Shown: positions 1 through 9,139 of the stretch, in pieces
Layout of the letters: the number at the start of each line of letters is the position of its first letter
How positions within the stretch are numbered: the stretch's first letter is position 1
Source: Bacteroidia bacterium
GTDB lineage: Bacteria > Bacteroidota > Bacteroidia > Cytophagales > Cyclobacteriaceae
Direction: 5' to 3'
Assembly: GCA_030426345.1 (NCBI GenBank)
Contig: JAUHYU010000003.1
Coordinates: 1 to 64,000 of the forward strand
Length of the DNA: 64,000 bases
The notes under the pieces: model-generated
The model's database searches: none
What the model saw: only the letters and a program-made list of their open reading frames with translations
Told to the model about the DNA's origin: nothing
Position numbers and translations under genes: made by a program

Positions 1-438
1 TTTATTGGGTGAGATGAGGTGTTCGATTTCCAACCCGTATACCCTGGATGCATCTGCTATTTTAACATAAAAATAATCAAAAAGATCATTGATCTTATTG
101 ACGATACGAATCCTAAAAGGCTTGGTATTTCCATAGGTGCAAAGGTCTATGCGGTCGATATACAAGTGGTCGATTGCCGATACATCTCCAGAGGATTTGA
201 GCAATGCATAGATTTTTTTGAGCATTTCATGGACATGAGACATTTCATTCTGATGGTGCAAAACGGTTTCCCACAAGGTGTCCTTGCCATTTTTATCAAT
301 CAATGGAATGGAACTATCATAGCGATGCAATTCCTGATAGGTAATGGGAATATTCACCTCCCGACCCTGTCCGGCGAGGTATTCGCGCAGCGGATCTTTG
401 ATGGTATAGACTAGTTTTTTCTTGCTGATAAAAGCCAT
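1..438 (-). CDS. N-terminal 146 residues of an unidentified protein (runs off the left edge)
   Basis: An open frame begins at the ATG complementary to 436-438 and stays open to base 1, so the gene continues beyond the window. The visible part begins MAFISKKKLVYTIKDPLREY and contains an IDRIDLCTYGNTKPFRIRIV-type stretch near residues 93-112 and YGLEIEHLISPNK at the edge. There is no signal peptide. The wording reminds me of the N-terminus of large Bacteroidota proteins carrying PEP/pyruvate-binding domains, but no catalytic motif lies inside the window, so this is only a suggestion. The downstream minus-strand context is outside the window; upstream lies the glycosyltransferase stop at 503. 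Confidence 0.6.
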   Translation of the reverse strand, partial: MAFISKKKLVYTIKDPLREYLAGQGREVNIPITYQELHRYDSSIPLIDKNGKDTLWETVLHHQNEMSHVHEMLKKIYALLKSSGDVSAIDHLYIDRIDLCTYGNTKPFRIRIVNKINDLFDYFYVKIADASRVYGLEIEHLISPNK

Positions 439-502
439 GTATATTTCCCGTTACATTAGACAGAACAAATTTAACAGAAAAAAGATTATGGGGTGGGGTT
501 AG

Positions 503-1576
503 TTATAAATCAGTTAGCTCTTTCAAGAATACTGCATCGGCTTTTTTTAGCCAATTTTCGAAATTGGGATCGGGTTGATATTTAGGAATGTACGCTAGCA
601 ATTTGGAAACATCAAAAGTAGAAGATTTGAAGCCTGCACCGGAAATCTCCCCATCTATTGCATTGCAGGATTGCTCATATTGTCGCTCCACTGGAATCAT
701 TTGCACGGGTTTTTGTAAATACATCGCTTCACAAATTGATTCAAACCCAGCCGTAGAAATGTAACCTGAGCAGCGCCGCAACATGTCTTTGAACAGCGTG
801 TTATCGATTTGATGGAAAGTCAGGTTTTCGTGCGGAGAATAGCTTGTCGGCACTTCAGCCCGATCCCAAAAGCAATGGATTTTGACAGCTTTATTTCGCT
901 TATGCCAAGCAATCAGGTCTTCGGCATAGCCGTCATTGACCATGTAGGCTAGAATGAAATTTTCATGGAAAATAGAGCCTTTTTTGATGTTTAGAAGGGG
1001 TGGTGTCACCGTAAGGATGTCTATTTTATTCGGAGAATAAGGACGGAAGGAGAGTGCCAGATATTTATGACAACGCAAAGAAGTGACCCAATTGTTGAGT
1101 AGGAAATTGTACTTTTCTACCGCACGGTTTTTCTCGAAGGGATAATCAGGGTGGCACGTCAGAAACTGCCGCCCGACACATATGTGTTTTAGCTTTTTGG
1201 TTTTAAAAAGCATGAAGTAAAAACCTCCCAAAATATCATAGAAGTTAATGATCGCATCTGGATTCGTTTCTTTTACTTTTTTATGAATTCGTTTTAGGCT
1301 TTGTACGTAAATGCTGAAATTCAGTAGATTGTAGCCTATGGTTTTTAGGAGGTTTAGCGCTTTGTTTTGTTTGTCAAGGATGAAAGTTGGGGCTGGTAAG
1401 GGTTCAACCAGAGCCTCGATTTGATCAAAAAAATATGAAGGGATTTCCCTTCGTTTGTTTTTCCCGATAAAAACATGAACTACTTCATGGCCATTGTCGC
1501 GCAGGATTTTTGAAAGGGCAATGGCCTGAGTCATGTGTCCTCGCCCTTCGCCTTGTACCAAAAATAAAAACTTCAT
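503..1576 (-). CDS. MurG-like (GT28-type) glycosyltransferase
   Basis: A 357-residue cytoplasmic or membrane-associated protein with the glycosyltransferase-B layout. The N-terminal nucleotide-binding-fold start is MKFLFLVQGEGRGHMTQA (glycine-rich loop near residues 8-18). Near residues 270-290, GYISTAGFESICEAM matches the donor-binding signature of MurG and UDP-glucuronosyl-type enzymes. Proteins starting QGEGRGHMTQA are common in Bacteroidota and usually annotated only as glycosyltransferase; donor and acceptor are unknown. It lies 38 bp downstream of an acyl carrier protein on the same strand, so both may serve the same lipid or envelope pathway. That link is inference. Length is normal and the frame intact. 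Confidence 0.8.
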   Translation of the reverse strand: MKFLFLVQGEGRGHMTQAIALSKILRDNGHEVVHVFIGKNKRREIPSYFFDQIEALVEPLPAPTFILDKQNKALNLLKTIGYNLLNFSIYVQSLKRIHKKVKETNPDAIINFYDILGGFYFMLFKTKKLKHICVGRQFLTCHPDYPFEKNRAVEKYNFLLNNWVTSLRCHKYLALSFRPYSPNKIDILTVTPPLLNIKKGSIFHENFILAYMVNDGYAEDLIAWHKRNKAVKIHCFWDRAEVPTSYSPHENLTFHQIDNTLFKDMLRRCSGYISTAGFESICEAMYLQKPVQMIPVERQYEQSCNAIDGEISGAGFKSSTFDVSKLLAYIPKYQPDPNFENWLKKADAVFLKELTDL

Positions 1577-1614
1577 GCCGATGCTCCATTCATCTGGAAT
1601 AAGGTGAGAATGGA

Positions 1615-1863
1615 TTATTTCTTGCTGTCGAGCTTTCCTTTGATATAATCTACCGCCTGATGTATGGTGCTAAGTTGCTCAGCATCGCTGTCAGGAATTC
1701 TAATGTCAAAAGTCTGTTCAAACTCCATGGTCAGTTCTGCATAATCTAGAGAGTCGATGCCAAGGTCTTTGATGAAATTTGCATCTGGAGTTACTTCAGT
1801 TTCGGAGAGCCCAAGTTTTTTGACCAGAATCTCTGTTACTTTTATTGCGATTTGTTTATCCAT
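1615..1863 (-). CDS. acyl carrier protein
   Basis: An 82-residue acidic protein with the 4'-phosphopantetheine attachment motif DLGIDSLD, in which the serine carries the prosthetic group. The length and the alpha-helical, glutamate-rich composition fit the ACP family. The frame is open 63 bases further upstream, but that extension is hydrophobic and unlike any ACP; the ATG at 1861-1863 giving MDKQIAIKV is the better start. It differs from the housekeeping FabD/FabF-linked ACP by having no fab genes around it and instead sits beside a glycosyltransferase. It may therefore be a specialised ACP for a dedicated lipid or secondary product; this is inference from context. Confidence 0.88.
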   Translation of the reverse strand: MDKQIAIKVTEILVKKLGLSETEVTPDANFIKDLGIDSLDYAELTMEFEQTFDIRIPDSDAEQLSTIHQAVDYIKGKLDSKK

Positions 1864-1926
1864 CGATAGCATTTTTAATAGTGCCACTAAGCTAACGAAA
1901 GTTAGCACATTGAAAAAAAAAATCAC

Positions 1927-3270
1927 TTAAAATCGGAGGATGAATTCAGTTCCTTCGTCTATTCTTGATTTTACGGATATAGATGCATTATGCTGTCGCA
2001 ATATTTGCCGAGACAAGCTAAGCCCAATGCCCGAACCTGATTTTTTAGTTGTAAAGAAGGGAATAAAAATTTTTGTTTGCGCTTCTGGCTCAATGCCCGG
2101 GCCGTTGTCTTTAATCACAAACAAGGTGTTTTTGTTTTCATTTTGATATGCACGCAATTCGATGATTTTATTTTGCTTGTCTGCTAAAGCATGAATGGCA
2201 TTTTTAATCAGGTTGATCAAAACTTGTTGCATCAATTGGGGGTCAAGGCTTATGGCCAGATTTTGCGGAGCTACGTCAACAATGAACTCAATGTGTTTGG
2301 AGTCCATTTCATATTTTAACAAGACGGCAACCTGATCAAACAATTGCATGACGCTTGTCATTTTAAAATTTGGTTCCGGAGTGTTGGTCAGGCTTCTGAA
2401 ATCATTCACAAATCGAATCAGCCCTTCACTTCTCCGCTGGATGGTTTGAACAGCAAGATGTATGTCTTCGAGGTCGTCTTTGGCTATTTTGGGTTCTTTT
2501 ATGTCGGCTTTGAGATAATCCATGATTTCCCCTTCGACAGTATGAGCGAGCGAAGAAATTGGTGTCACAGAGTTCATGATCTCGTGGGTAAGAACGCGTA
2601 CCAACTTTTGCCAGGCTTCCATTTCTTTCTCTTCCAGCTCAGAATGGATGTTTTGAAGAGATACCAGTTTGAAATGTTCATTGCCGAGCGTTAGCTCAAT
2701 GGCATAAATAGAGAGTTGTTTTTCATCGCCTTCGATTTCGATGGTGATCAAGGAGCTTCCTCCGGTTTTCAATTCCCTGAAGCAATTTACCAGTTCAGTA
2801 CTCTTGGCTGCCAGGTCATTTATATTTTTGATCTGATTGGTTTTTAATAAGTTTTTTGCAGCAATATTCATTATCTGGATTTCGCCTTGCTTATTGAAAG
2901 TAATCAACCCGATTCCAACATGTTGAACAATTGTTGTTAGATATTGCTTTTGGTCATCTTTGGCGTTTTTATCCAATTTATTGGCAATCATATCAAATTG
3001 GCCATATAGGTATTTGCTGTAAGAGTCGTCAGAAGCAGTTCGTACAGATTTTTTATAATCCCCCTTTTTAATGACATCAAAGAAATTGGTGATTTCACGA
3101 TTGATGTTATCGATAAATTTGATGAGGCTCAGTACCTGTGCTACCACAAGCGCGAGCAGTAGCAACAGAGTAAATGTATTGACATTTTCTAGCTGAACAA
3201 GAATAAATAAGGTAAGTGCCAAGGCGCATATCCGGGCAGTGATTAGAAATTTAAAGCGCTTAGAGTCCAT
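1927..3270 (-). CDS. membrane sensor histidine kinase, NtrY/NtrB-like
   Basis: About 447 residues. Two closely spaced hydrophobic segments near the N-terminus (residues ~10-50) anchor it in the inner membrane. They are followed by a HAMP-like linker, a PAS-like domain (~105-200), a HisKA domain with phospho-acceptor motif LTHEIMNSVTP, and an HATPase domain with N, G1 (DNGPGI) and G2 (GSGIGLSLSRQI) boxes at the C-terminus. The start at 3270 (MDSKRFKF) is preferred over an in-frame ATG at 3342, because the longer form overlaps 83 bases of the upstream regulator. The chosen start overlaps the regulator stop by 11 bases, implying translational coupling. It is the cognate kinase of the sigma-54-type regulator encoded upstream. 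Confidence 0.9.
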   Translation of the reverse strand: MDSKRFKFLITARICALALTLFILVQLENVNTFTLLLLLALVVAQVLSLIKFIDNINREITNFFDVIKKGDYKKSVRTASDDSYSKYLYGQFDMIANKLDKNAKDDQKQYLTTIVQHVGIGLITFNKQGEIQIMNIAAKNLLKTNQIKNINDLAAKSTELVNCFRELKTGGSSLITIEIEGDEKQLSIYAIELTLGNEHFKLVSLQNIHSELEEKEMEAWQKLVRVLTHEIMNSVTPISSLAHTVEGEIMDYLKADIKEPKIAKDDLEDIHLAVQTIQRRSEGLIRFVNDFRSLTNTPEPNFKMTSVMQLFDQVAVLLKYEMDSKHIEFIVDVAPQNLAISLDPQLMQQVLINLIKNAIHALADKQNKIIELRAYQNENKNTLFVIKDNGPGIEPEAQTKIFIPFFTTKKSGSGIGLSLSRQILRQHNASISVKSRIDEGTEFILRF

Positions 3271-4636
3271 GCTTTTCCAATCTGCGATAGAGTGATGCCC
3301 TAGTAAGACCAAGCTCTTTGGCCGCCTTGGAGATGTTGCCAAGGTGCTTGTCTATAGCTTTTTGGATGACAGATTTTTCCACAGATTCCAGGTTATAATT
3401 CTCCACGTTAATTTTATCTGCGTGAGGATTGATAGATAAAAAGAAAAAATCATCAGGGGCCAGGCAGTCATTGTCACTCATGATCACTGCTCGCTCGATG
3501 GCGTGCTGCAGTTCCCGGATGTTTCCCGGCCACATATATTTTTGAAATTGTTTGATGGTATTTGGGGCAAAAGTTTTCATGGATTTTCGGTACTTTTTGC
3601 AATACATTTCCATGAAATGATGAGCCAGCAAGGGTATGTCTTCCTGTCGATCGCGCAGCGCTGGCAGATGAAGCTCTACAGTATTTATTCTATATACAAG
3701 ATCCTGCCTGAATTCGTTGTTGTGAACCATTTCATAAATCGGCATGTTGGTGGCACAGATCAGGCGGATATCCACCGGAATAGGTCTGTTAGTTCCGATT
3801 CTAGTGACATGGCGATTTTGCAGCACAGTCAACAATTTCGATTGCAAGGGTAAATTGAGGTTTCCTATTTCATCTAGAAAAAGCGTACCGGAGTTAGCGG
3901 CTTCAAATCTGCCAGTCCGATCTTCTTTGGCATCGGTGAAGGAGCCTTTTTTATGGCCAAACAATTCACTTTCGAAAAGTGTCTCGGTAATGGCTCCCAT
4001 ATCTACTCCGATGAAGACATTATCTTTCCTCATGGATTTTTGGTGTATTGCCCTCGCTACGAGTTCCTTCCCGGTTCCGTTTTCTCCCAGCACTAAAACA
4101 TTTGCATCCGTTTTGGCTACCTTTTCAATAATGCTAAATATTCTTTTGATGGCCGGGCTTTTACCAAGTATATTTTTAAAGGGTTCGTTGCTGTCATCTT
4201 GAAGCTGTTTCTTGGCCTTTTTAAGTTTATCAACTTCGTTATATGATTTCTTGAGTTTGATGGCGGCAGATATAGTCGCAAGCAGTTTTTCATTTTGCCA
4301 TGGTTTTAGCACAAAATCTGTAGCCCCTTCTTTCAATGCCCGAACGGCCATTTCCACATCTCCAAAGGCTGTGATCAAAATAACGACTGCATCCGGTACA
4401 CGTTCGGTTATTTGGTTGAGCCAATGAAACCCTTCCTTCCCACTCGTGATATCCTTGCTAAAGTTCATGTCGAGCAGGATCACATCGTATGTTTCATTGT
4501 TAAGCAAGAAAGGAATTTTGTTAGGATTCTTTTCTATGGTGACTTGATGAGCGTGTTTTTTTAGCAACATTTTTGCTGCCAGCAACACGTCTTCATCGTC
4601 ATCTACGATTAATATTTTTCCAATTTCTTTGTCCAA
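3260..4636 (-). CDS. sigma-54-dependent response regulator, NtrC family
   Basis: A 458-residue protein with three domains. The receiver has an acidic pocket VDDDE at 11-15 and phospho-acceptor D56 in VILLDMNF. The AAA+ sigma-54 activator domain has Walker A GENGTGK at 184-190, a sigma-54 contact loop GSFTDA at 231-236 and Walker B TLFLDE at 251-256. The C-terminal Fis-type helix-turn-helix includes GNISKAAKELGLTRASLYRR. The contact loop departs from canonical GAFTGA; variants such as GAFTDA are tolerated in this phylum as far as I recall. It pairs with the kinase gene that overlaps its stop. A Bacteroidota-type promoter element lies about 190 bases upstream of the start. Target genes are unknown. 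Confidence 0.94.
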   Translation of the reverse strand: MDKEIGKILIVDDDEDVLLAAKMLLKKHAHQVTIEKNPNKIPFLLNNETYDVILLDMNFSKDITSGKEGFHWLNQITERVPDAVVILITAFGDVEMAVRALKEGATDFVLKPWQNEKLLATISAAIKLKKSYNEVDKLKKAKKQLQDDSNEPFKNILGKSPAIKRIFSIIEKVAKTDANVLVLGENGTGKELVARAIHQKSMRKDNVFIGVDMGAITETLFESELFGHKKGSFTDAKEDRTGRFEAANSGTLFLDEIGNLNLPLQSKLLTVLQNRHVTRIGTNRPIPVDIRLICATNMPIYEMVHNNEFRQDLVYRINTVELHLPALRDRQEDIPLLAHHFMEMYCKKYRKSMKTFAPNTIKQFQKYMWPGNIRELQHAIERAVIMSDNDCLAPDDFFFLSINPHADKINVENYNLESVEKSVIQKAIDKHLGNISKAAKELGLTRASLYRRLEKHGL

Positions 4637-4825
4637 GGTGTATATTTTTTTTGCTAATGCCCCAATCTTAGTGCCAATCCTCGAATTGTGCTGTTATACC
4701 AATTGATGCAAGCATCATGGATTTTAGGCATATTTTTATGCCCGTAAATGTTCAGATGACTGTATCAATATCGGACACAATTTAGCTAATTTTTTGATTA
4801 TTGAACCTGTGCGCTGTTACTTTGG

Positions 4826-4833
4826 CAAATATA
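4826..4833 (-). promoter_or_regulatory. candidate -7 element (TATATTTG) of the two-component operon
   Basis: On the minus strand this reads TATATTTG, an exact match to the Bacteroidota -7 consensus TAnnTTTG. No clear -33 TTTG is seen at the expected distance. If used, it leaves a leader of roughly 180 bases before the regulator start at 4636. That leader carries a 6-bp hairpin (4727-4742) and a copy of the dispersed CATGGATTTT word (4716). Confidence 0.4.
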
Positions 4834-4871
4834 GAATTTTACGAATGGTGTGGATTTCCATGGATTTTAGA

Positions 4872-5663
4872 CTATTTGTAAAGTGCCAGTTGTGAATCAG
4901 AAAATAAGTACATATGATCGCCATTGATCAATGCAAACTTCCACTTTTCTGAATTTGGCAATTCAGATTTACTTTCGCCATCCTGATATAAATTTAGCTT
5001 TACCAGCGAATTTCCATCAATAAAATATAATTCATCCCCTAAAAAGTTGAAAGATGACACATTTTGGTATTGATACGTTTTTAGAAAGTTTCCCAGATTG
5101 TCAAAAATAAGGATGCCATTGCTTTTAGTACTAATAAAAAGTTTGTTTTGATATTCCCTTGCGTGTAAAATGGTATAATTTTCTGAATCCAAAATCATAT
5201 TCAGAGCGGTTTGGACAGTGATTCTTTTGGAAATCACATCATATTTTTTGAGTCTGAGATCTTGCTGGTCTACCACCCAAACATTATTATCTGAAGCCGG
5301 AAATGCAACTTCTGCGAACCCGATAAGTTCGGGCGGGAAACCGTAATCTTCGTGCAATGACAAGTTCCGATTAATGAGCCTAAATTGTTGCACATCACGA
5401 TGGAATGAAAAAATCCGCAAACCCTGCCACGCTTCCAAGAGTGTTGCTGTATTAGGATTGGACGGAGAAAAAACTGATTTTTCGGCTAGTAAGGGGTCAT
5501 ACTTCACAATGATGCCATTGAATGTAGCGAAGTAGATATTCCCTGTTTGATCTATTGAAACCCCAGTAGGTGTTGTAATATTTACAGTTTCAATTGGCTG
5601 GATTTGCTGTGAAATGAATGAGGTGGAGATTATGGATATTAGGACAAATAGTGCCTTCATCAC
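4872..5663 (-). CDS. secreted beta-propeller-like protein of unknown function
   Basis: 263 residues with an N-terminal signal peptide (hydrophobic run ALFVLISIISTSFIS). Repeating short strands follow, such as GVSIDQTGNIYFATFNGIIVKY and KLFISTKSNGILIFD, of the kind seen in NHL/two-component-regulator-type propellers. No catalytic motif is visible. The start overlaps the stop of lpxH by 4 bases (ATGA), so the two genes are co-transcribed and translationally coupled. I do not recognise a specific function; in many Bacteroidota a small propeller protein follows lpxH, which may mean an envelope role, but this is not shown by the sequence. Confidence 0.72.
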   Translation of the reverse strand: MMKALFVLISIISTSFISQQIQPIETVNITTPTGVSIDQTGNIYFATFNGIIVKYDPLLAEKSVFSPSNPNTATLLEAWQGLRIFSFHRDVQQFRLINRNLSLHEDYGFPPELIGFAEVAFPASDNNVWVVDQQDLRLKKYDVISKRITVQTALNMILDSENYTILHAREYQNKLFISTKSNGILIFDNLGNFLKTYQYQNVSSFNFLGDELYFIDGNSLVKLNLYQDGESKSELPNSEKWKFALINGDHMYLFSDSQLALYK

Positions 5664-6439
5664 TTTTTCTCAAATGTATTTAATGAAAATTGCCCTTCGG
5701 CAAAAGCTCCATAGGTAAACTGATTTACCCATTCTCCCAGATTATAATACTTACTTGTGCTATTGATGTCGATTTCTAATGGTAGATGCCGATGGCCAAA
5801 AATGTAAAAATCATGATGAGTTTCGTTTTCTACTTTTTTACAATGTTGTATCAAATATTCTTTGTCTCCTAGGAATTTATCCTCGCCATCAGAATTTTTC
5901 AACCTGCTGGATTTTGACCAGCTTTTGGCAAGCCTTATTCCAATGTCAGGGTGTACCCATTTGAATAACCATTGTGCTATTTTATTCGTAAATATGAGCT
6001 TCAGAACTTTATAAAACCGATCTCCCGGCCCCAACCCATCTCCATGACCTACTAACAAGGTGGTTTGATTGATCTTTAGCTTGATGGATTTTGTATACAC
6101 TTTCACACCTAATTCCTCCTGAAAATAATCATACATCCATAGATCATGGTTTCCTGTAAAAAAATATACTGAAATCCCATGGTCTTGTAGGCTAGCTATC
6201 TTACCCAAAAATCGGATAAATCCCTTTGGGACGGCTTGGGAATATTCGTGCCAAAAATCAAAAATATCACCGACTAGAAATATTGCTTGTGCATCTTTCT
6301 GAATTAAATCTAGCCATCTGATTATCTTTTTTTCACGCTGGATCTCATCTTCCTTTGAAATGGAGGAAAGTCCTAGGTGGAAATCTGAGGCGAAATATAC
6401 TTTTTTATTTGGAAGGAGTTCGAGTGTTAGATCCGCCAT
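5660..6439 (-). CDS. lpxH: UDP-2,3-diacylglucosamine diphosphatase (LpxH)
   Basis: A 259-residue calcineurin-like metallophosphoesterase. The metal-binding signature appears in order: DFHLG (residues ~20-24), GDIFDFW, GNHDLW, GHGDGLGPGD and a late GHRH. The DFWHEY and GDGLGPGDRFYK stretches match the LpxH/YbbF-type group of Bacteroidota more than generic phosphoesterases. It hydrolyses UDP-2,3-diacylglucosamine to lipid X in lipid A synthesis at the inner membrane. It begins 12 bases after the U-tract of a strong terminator that ends the ftsH transcript, so it must have its own promoter or depend on readthrough. The next gene overlaps its stop. Confidence 0.9.
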   Translation of the reverse strand: MADLTLELLPNKKVYFASDFHLGLSSISKEDEIQREKKIIRWLDLIQKDAQAIFLVGDIFDFWHEYSQAVPKGFIRFLGKIASLQDHGISVYFFTGNHDLWMYDYFQEELGVKVYTKSIKLKINQTTLLVGHGDGLGPGDRFYKVLKLIFTNKIAQWLFKWVHPDIGIRLAKSWSKSSRLKNSDGEDKFLGDKEYLIQHCKKVENETHHDFYIFGHRHLPLEIDINSTSKYYNLGEWVNQFTYGAFAEGQFSLNTFEKK

Positions 6440-6450
6440 GGTTTTATGGT

Positions 6451-6482
6451 AAAAAATCAGGGGAGTATTTTTACTCCCCTGA
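6451..6482 (-). terminator. intrinsic terminator between ftsH and lpxH
   Basis: On the minus strand an 11-bp perfect stem (6457-6467 paired with 6472-6482) with a 4-base loop is followed directly by six T residues. It lies 75 bases past the ftsH stop and 12 bases before the lpxH start. Confidence 0.85.
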
Positions 6483-6557
6483 GTCTAATTCAAATTAATA
6501 AATTGTTTTTGTCTACATGGGTTTTCATGAGATTTTAAAGATACATATAGTGTATCG

Positions 6558-8669
6558 CTATTTACCAACTTCAGGCTTAGCCGGAGCAGAATCTTTCGCC
6601 TCCTTCTTCTCTTTTGCCGCCTCAGCCTTTTGTTCTTTTTCTTCTTCTTTTAATTTTTTCTTTTTCGCCTCAGTTTTTTTGTCATCAGAATCCTTCTTCT
6701 CTTTTCTTTTTGCCTCGAGCGTTCCATTCGTAAACTCTTCATAGGTCGTTTGCCGGTCAAACGGACGCTTGCCAATCAGCCTTTCTAAATCACTTTGGAA
6801 AATAATTTCTTTTTCTAACAACTCTTTGGCTATCACTTCTAAATGAACCTTTTTATCTTTCAATAAGTCCATTGTTCTTTTGTATGCTGATTCAACGAGT
6901 TTTCTAACTTCCGAATCTATTGTTTGAGCCGTTGATTCAGAATATGGTTTTGTAAAGCTGTACTCCGATTGCTTGGAGTCATAAAATGAGATATTGCCAA
7001 TTTTGTCGTTCATTCCATAGACAGTCACGATGCTGTAGGCCATTTTAGTGATTCTCTCCAGATCACTCAGCGCACCTGTAGATATTTTGCCAAATATGAT
7101 TTCTTCTGCTGCACGTCCACCGAGCGTCATGCACATTTCATCCATCAGTTGCTCGGTCTGATAGAGGAACTGCTCTTTTGGTAGGTACTGTGCATAGCCC
7201 AATGCAGCGACTCCACGAGGCACGATACTCACCTTTACCAATGGATCGGCATGTTCTAAAAACCAACCTGCTACTGCATGTCCGGCTTCGTGATAGGCTA
7301 CGATTTTCTTTTCTTCAGGGGAAATGATTTTACTTTTCTTTTCTAACCCACCTATTACTCTATCTATTGCGTCATGGAAATCATCCATGTCAATGGCTTT
7401 TTTACTCTTTCTTGCACCAATCAGCGCTGCTTCATTACAGACATTGGCGATTTCCGCCCCGGCAAAACCAGGTGTTGACGCCGCAAGTTTTTTAGAATCG
7501 ACTTTTTTGGAAAGCTTCAATGGCTTTAAGTGCACTTTAAAAATTGCTTCCCTTCCGATTATGTCCGGCTTGTCTATGCTTATTTGTCTATCAAATCTTC
7601 CCGGTCTAAGTAGCGCAGAATCCAACACATCTGGGCGGTTACTTGCAGCAAGGATAATTACTCCAGAATCAGTTGCAAATCCATCCATCTCAACCAATAG
7701 TGAGTTGAGGGTGTTTTCCCGCTCATCATTGGATCCCGGCATTTGGCCTCGGCCACGAGATCGACCAATGGCATCTATTTCATCTATGAAAACAATACAA
7801 GGTGCTTTTTCTTTGGCCTGCTTGAATAAATCTCTTACCCTAGCAGCTCCAACCCCGACGAACATTTCTACAAAATCTGATCCTGACAATGAGAAAAAAG
7901 GCACTTCTGCTTCACCCGCTACTGCTTTAGCCAATAGCGTTTTCCCCGTTCCCGGAGAGCCTACCAACAATGCGCCTTTTGGAATTTTACCACCTAGGTT
8001 GGTGAATTTTGAAGGCTCTTTAAGAAAATCAACAATTTCTTTTACCTCTTCTTTGGCTTCTTCCAAGCCAGCTACATCTGCAAAAGTAATTTTTACTTTA
8101 TTTTCTGCATCAAACAATGCAGCTTTGGATTTTCCAATGTTGAAAATCTGACCACCCGGCCCGGCAGTTCCTGTCATTCTTCGCATCAATACCCAGAATA
8201 CAATCAGTATCAAAAACAAGAACCCCCAGTTGAATATGATACTGGTAAAATCCGATCGATCATCGTATTTATAGGCTATTTTTTGATTTTCAGCTAATTC
8301 GTCATCTATCACACGGAATTTTTCTTCGAAATTTTCTGCTGACACTACCTTAAATCGGAAATCCGGGGTTTTCTCCGCGTAAAAGGACGGTTTTTCCTGA
8401 AGTTGGTATTCTGCACTTGATTTTCCTTCTTCGTTCAGGAATACCTCCACCATGTCTTGATTCTTAATAATAATAATTTCCTTTACATGGCCTTTTTTGG
8501 CTATTTCTTCAAATTTTCTTTCTGTAATTTCCTCAATTCCAGTGGATTGATTGAAATAGAAAATGGAAAAAAACAAGATTACCAAAGATAAAATGATCCA
8601 TACTTGATAATTCGGCTTTTGAGGAGTCTTTGGAATAAAATTCTTTTTCTTATTTGGAATATCTGCCAT
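6558..8669 (-). CDS. ftsH: ATP-dependent zinc metalloprotease FtsH
   Basis: A 703-residue inner-membrane AAA+ protease that degrades misfolded membrane proteins and selected cytosolic regulators. Visible in order: first membrane segment (residues ~22-40), periplasmic domain, second membrane segment (~145-162), Walker A GSPGTGKT at 237-244, Walker [10 protein letters not shown] at ~292-300, the second region of homology with RPGRFDRQ, and the zinc site HEAGH at 460-464. The C-terminal ~55 residues are an extremely Lys/Glu/Ala-rich low-complexity tail, common in Bacteroidota FtsH. It lies 55 bases downstream of rsfS on the same strand, the usual order in this phylum, and is followed by a terminator. 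Confidence 0.98.
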   Translation of the reverse strand: MADIPNKKKNFIPKTPQKPNYQVWIILSLVILFFSIFYFNQSTGIEEITERKFEEIAKKGHVKEIIIIKNQDMVEVFLNEEGKSSAEYQLQEKPSFYAEKTPDFRFKVVSAENFEEKFRVIDDELAENQKIAYKYDDRSDFTSIIFNWGFLFLILIVFWVLMRRMTGTAGPGGQIFNIGKSKAALFDAENKVKITFADVAGLEEAKEEVKEIVDFLKEPSKFTNLGGKIPKGALLVGSPGTGKTLLAKAVAGEAEVPFFSLSGSDFVEMFVGVGAARVRDLFKQAKEKAPCIVFIDEIDAIGRSRGRGQMPGSNDERENTLNSLLVEMDGFATDSGVIILAASNRPDVLDSALLRPGRFDRQISIDKPDIIGREAIFKVHLKPLKLSKKVDSKKLAASTPGFAGAEIANVCNEAALIGARKSKKAIDMDDFHDAIDRVIGGLEKKSKIISPEEKKIVAYHEAGHAVAGWFLEHADPLVKVSIVPRGVAALGYAQYLPKEQFLYQTEQLMDEMCMTLGGRAAEEIIFGKISTGALSDLERITKMAYSIVTVYGMNDKIGNISFYDSKQSEYSFTKPYSESTAQTIDSEVRKLVESAYKRTMDLLKDKKVHLEVIAKELLEKEIIFQSDLERLIGKRPFDRQTTYEEFTNGTLEAKRKEKKDSDDKKTEAKKKKLKEEEKEQKAEAAKEKKEAKDSAPAKPEVGK

Positions 8670-8724
8670 TATATTTTTCTAAATAAATAGATGTCTAAAA
8701 ATTAACTGTTAATACCTACGAAAG

Positions 8725-9099
8725 TTATTCATCATCTACATGAATGACCTTTGCATCTCCCCATAATTCTTCCAAGCTATAAAAAGATCGAACGTCTTTT
8801 TTAAAGATATGAACAACTATGTTGACATAGTCTAACAAAATCCATTCCTTATTTTTGAAGCCTTCGCGGTGCCACGGCTTTTCATTTGCTTCTTCTGCTA
8901 CTACCTTATCGACCGAATCGGAGATAGCATCAATTTGTGTGTCAGATGTACCTGTGCAGATAATGAAATAATCTGCAATTGCGTTTCCTATGTCCTTTAA
9001 ATCAAGAATAACAATGTCGGTGCCTTTTTTTTCTTGAATCCCTTTTACTATATATTTGCTTAATTTTTCAGCGGTAACTGAGTCAACTTTCTCTACCAT
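8725..9099 (-). CDS. rsfS: ribosomal silencing factor RsfS
   Basis: A 124-residue protein of the RsfS/Iojap family, which binds uL14 on the 50S subunit and blocks subunit joining under nutrient limitation. Family hallmarks are DIVILDLKDIGNAIADYF, ICTGTSDTQIDAI, KPWHREG and ILLDYVNIVVHIF. The length is normal. It is the first gene of an rsfS-ftsH unit and diverges from birA, whose start lies only 40 bases away, so both promoters must sit in or overlap this short gap. Confidence 0.96.
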   Translation of the reverse strand: MVEKVDSVTAEKLSKYIVKGIQEKKGTDIVILDLKDIGNAIADYFIICTGTSDTQIDAISDSVDKVVAEEANEKPWHREGFKNKEWILLDYVNIVVHIFKKDVRSFYSLEELWGDAKVIHVDDE

Positions 9100-9139
9100 T
9101 CTATTGAATTAAATGAAACCGTAAAGCTACAAAAAATAC

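Noticed and set aside
19-414. 131-codon plus-strand open frame at the left edge
   Set aside because: The opposite strand carries a longer open frame that reaches the window edge with a more protein-like composition.
3503-4427. Several plus-strand open frames over the response regulator
   Set aside because: Antisense shadows of a well-supported gene.
4727-4742. Hairpin GGCATA/TATGCC as a terminator
   Set aside because: No T tract follows on either strand.
7324-8151. 275-codon plus-strand open frame
   Set aside because: It lies entirely antisense to the conserved AAA+ domain of ftsH and its translation resembles no protein family.
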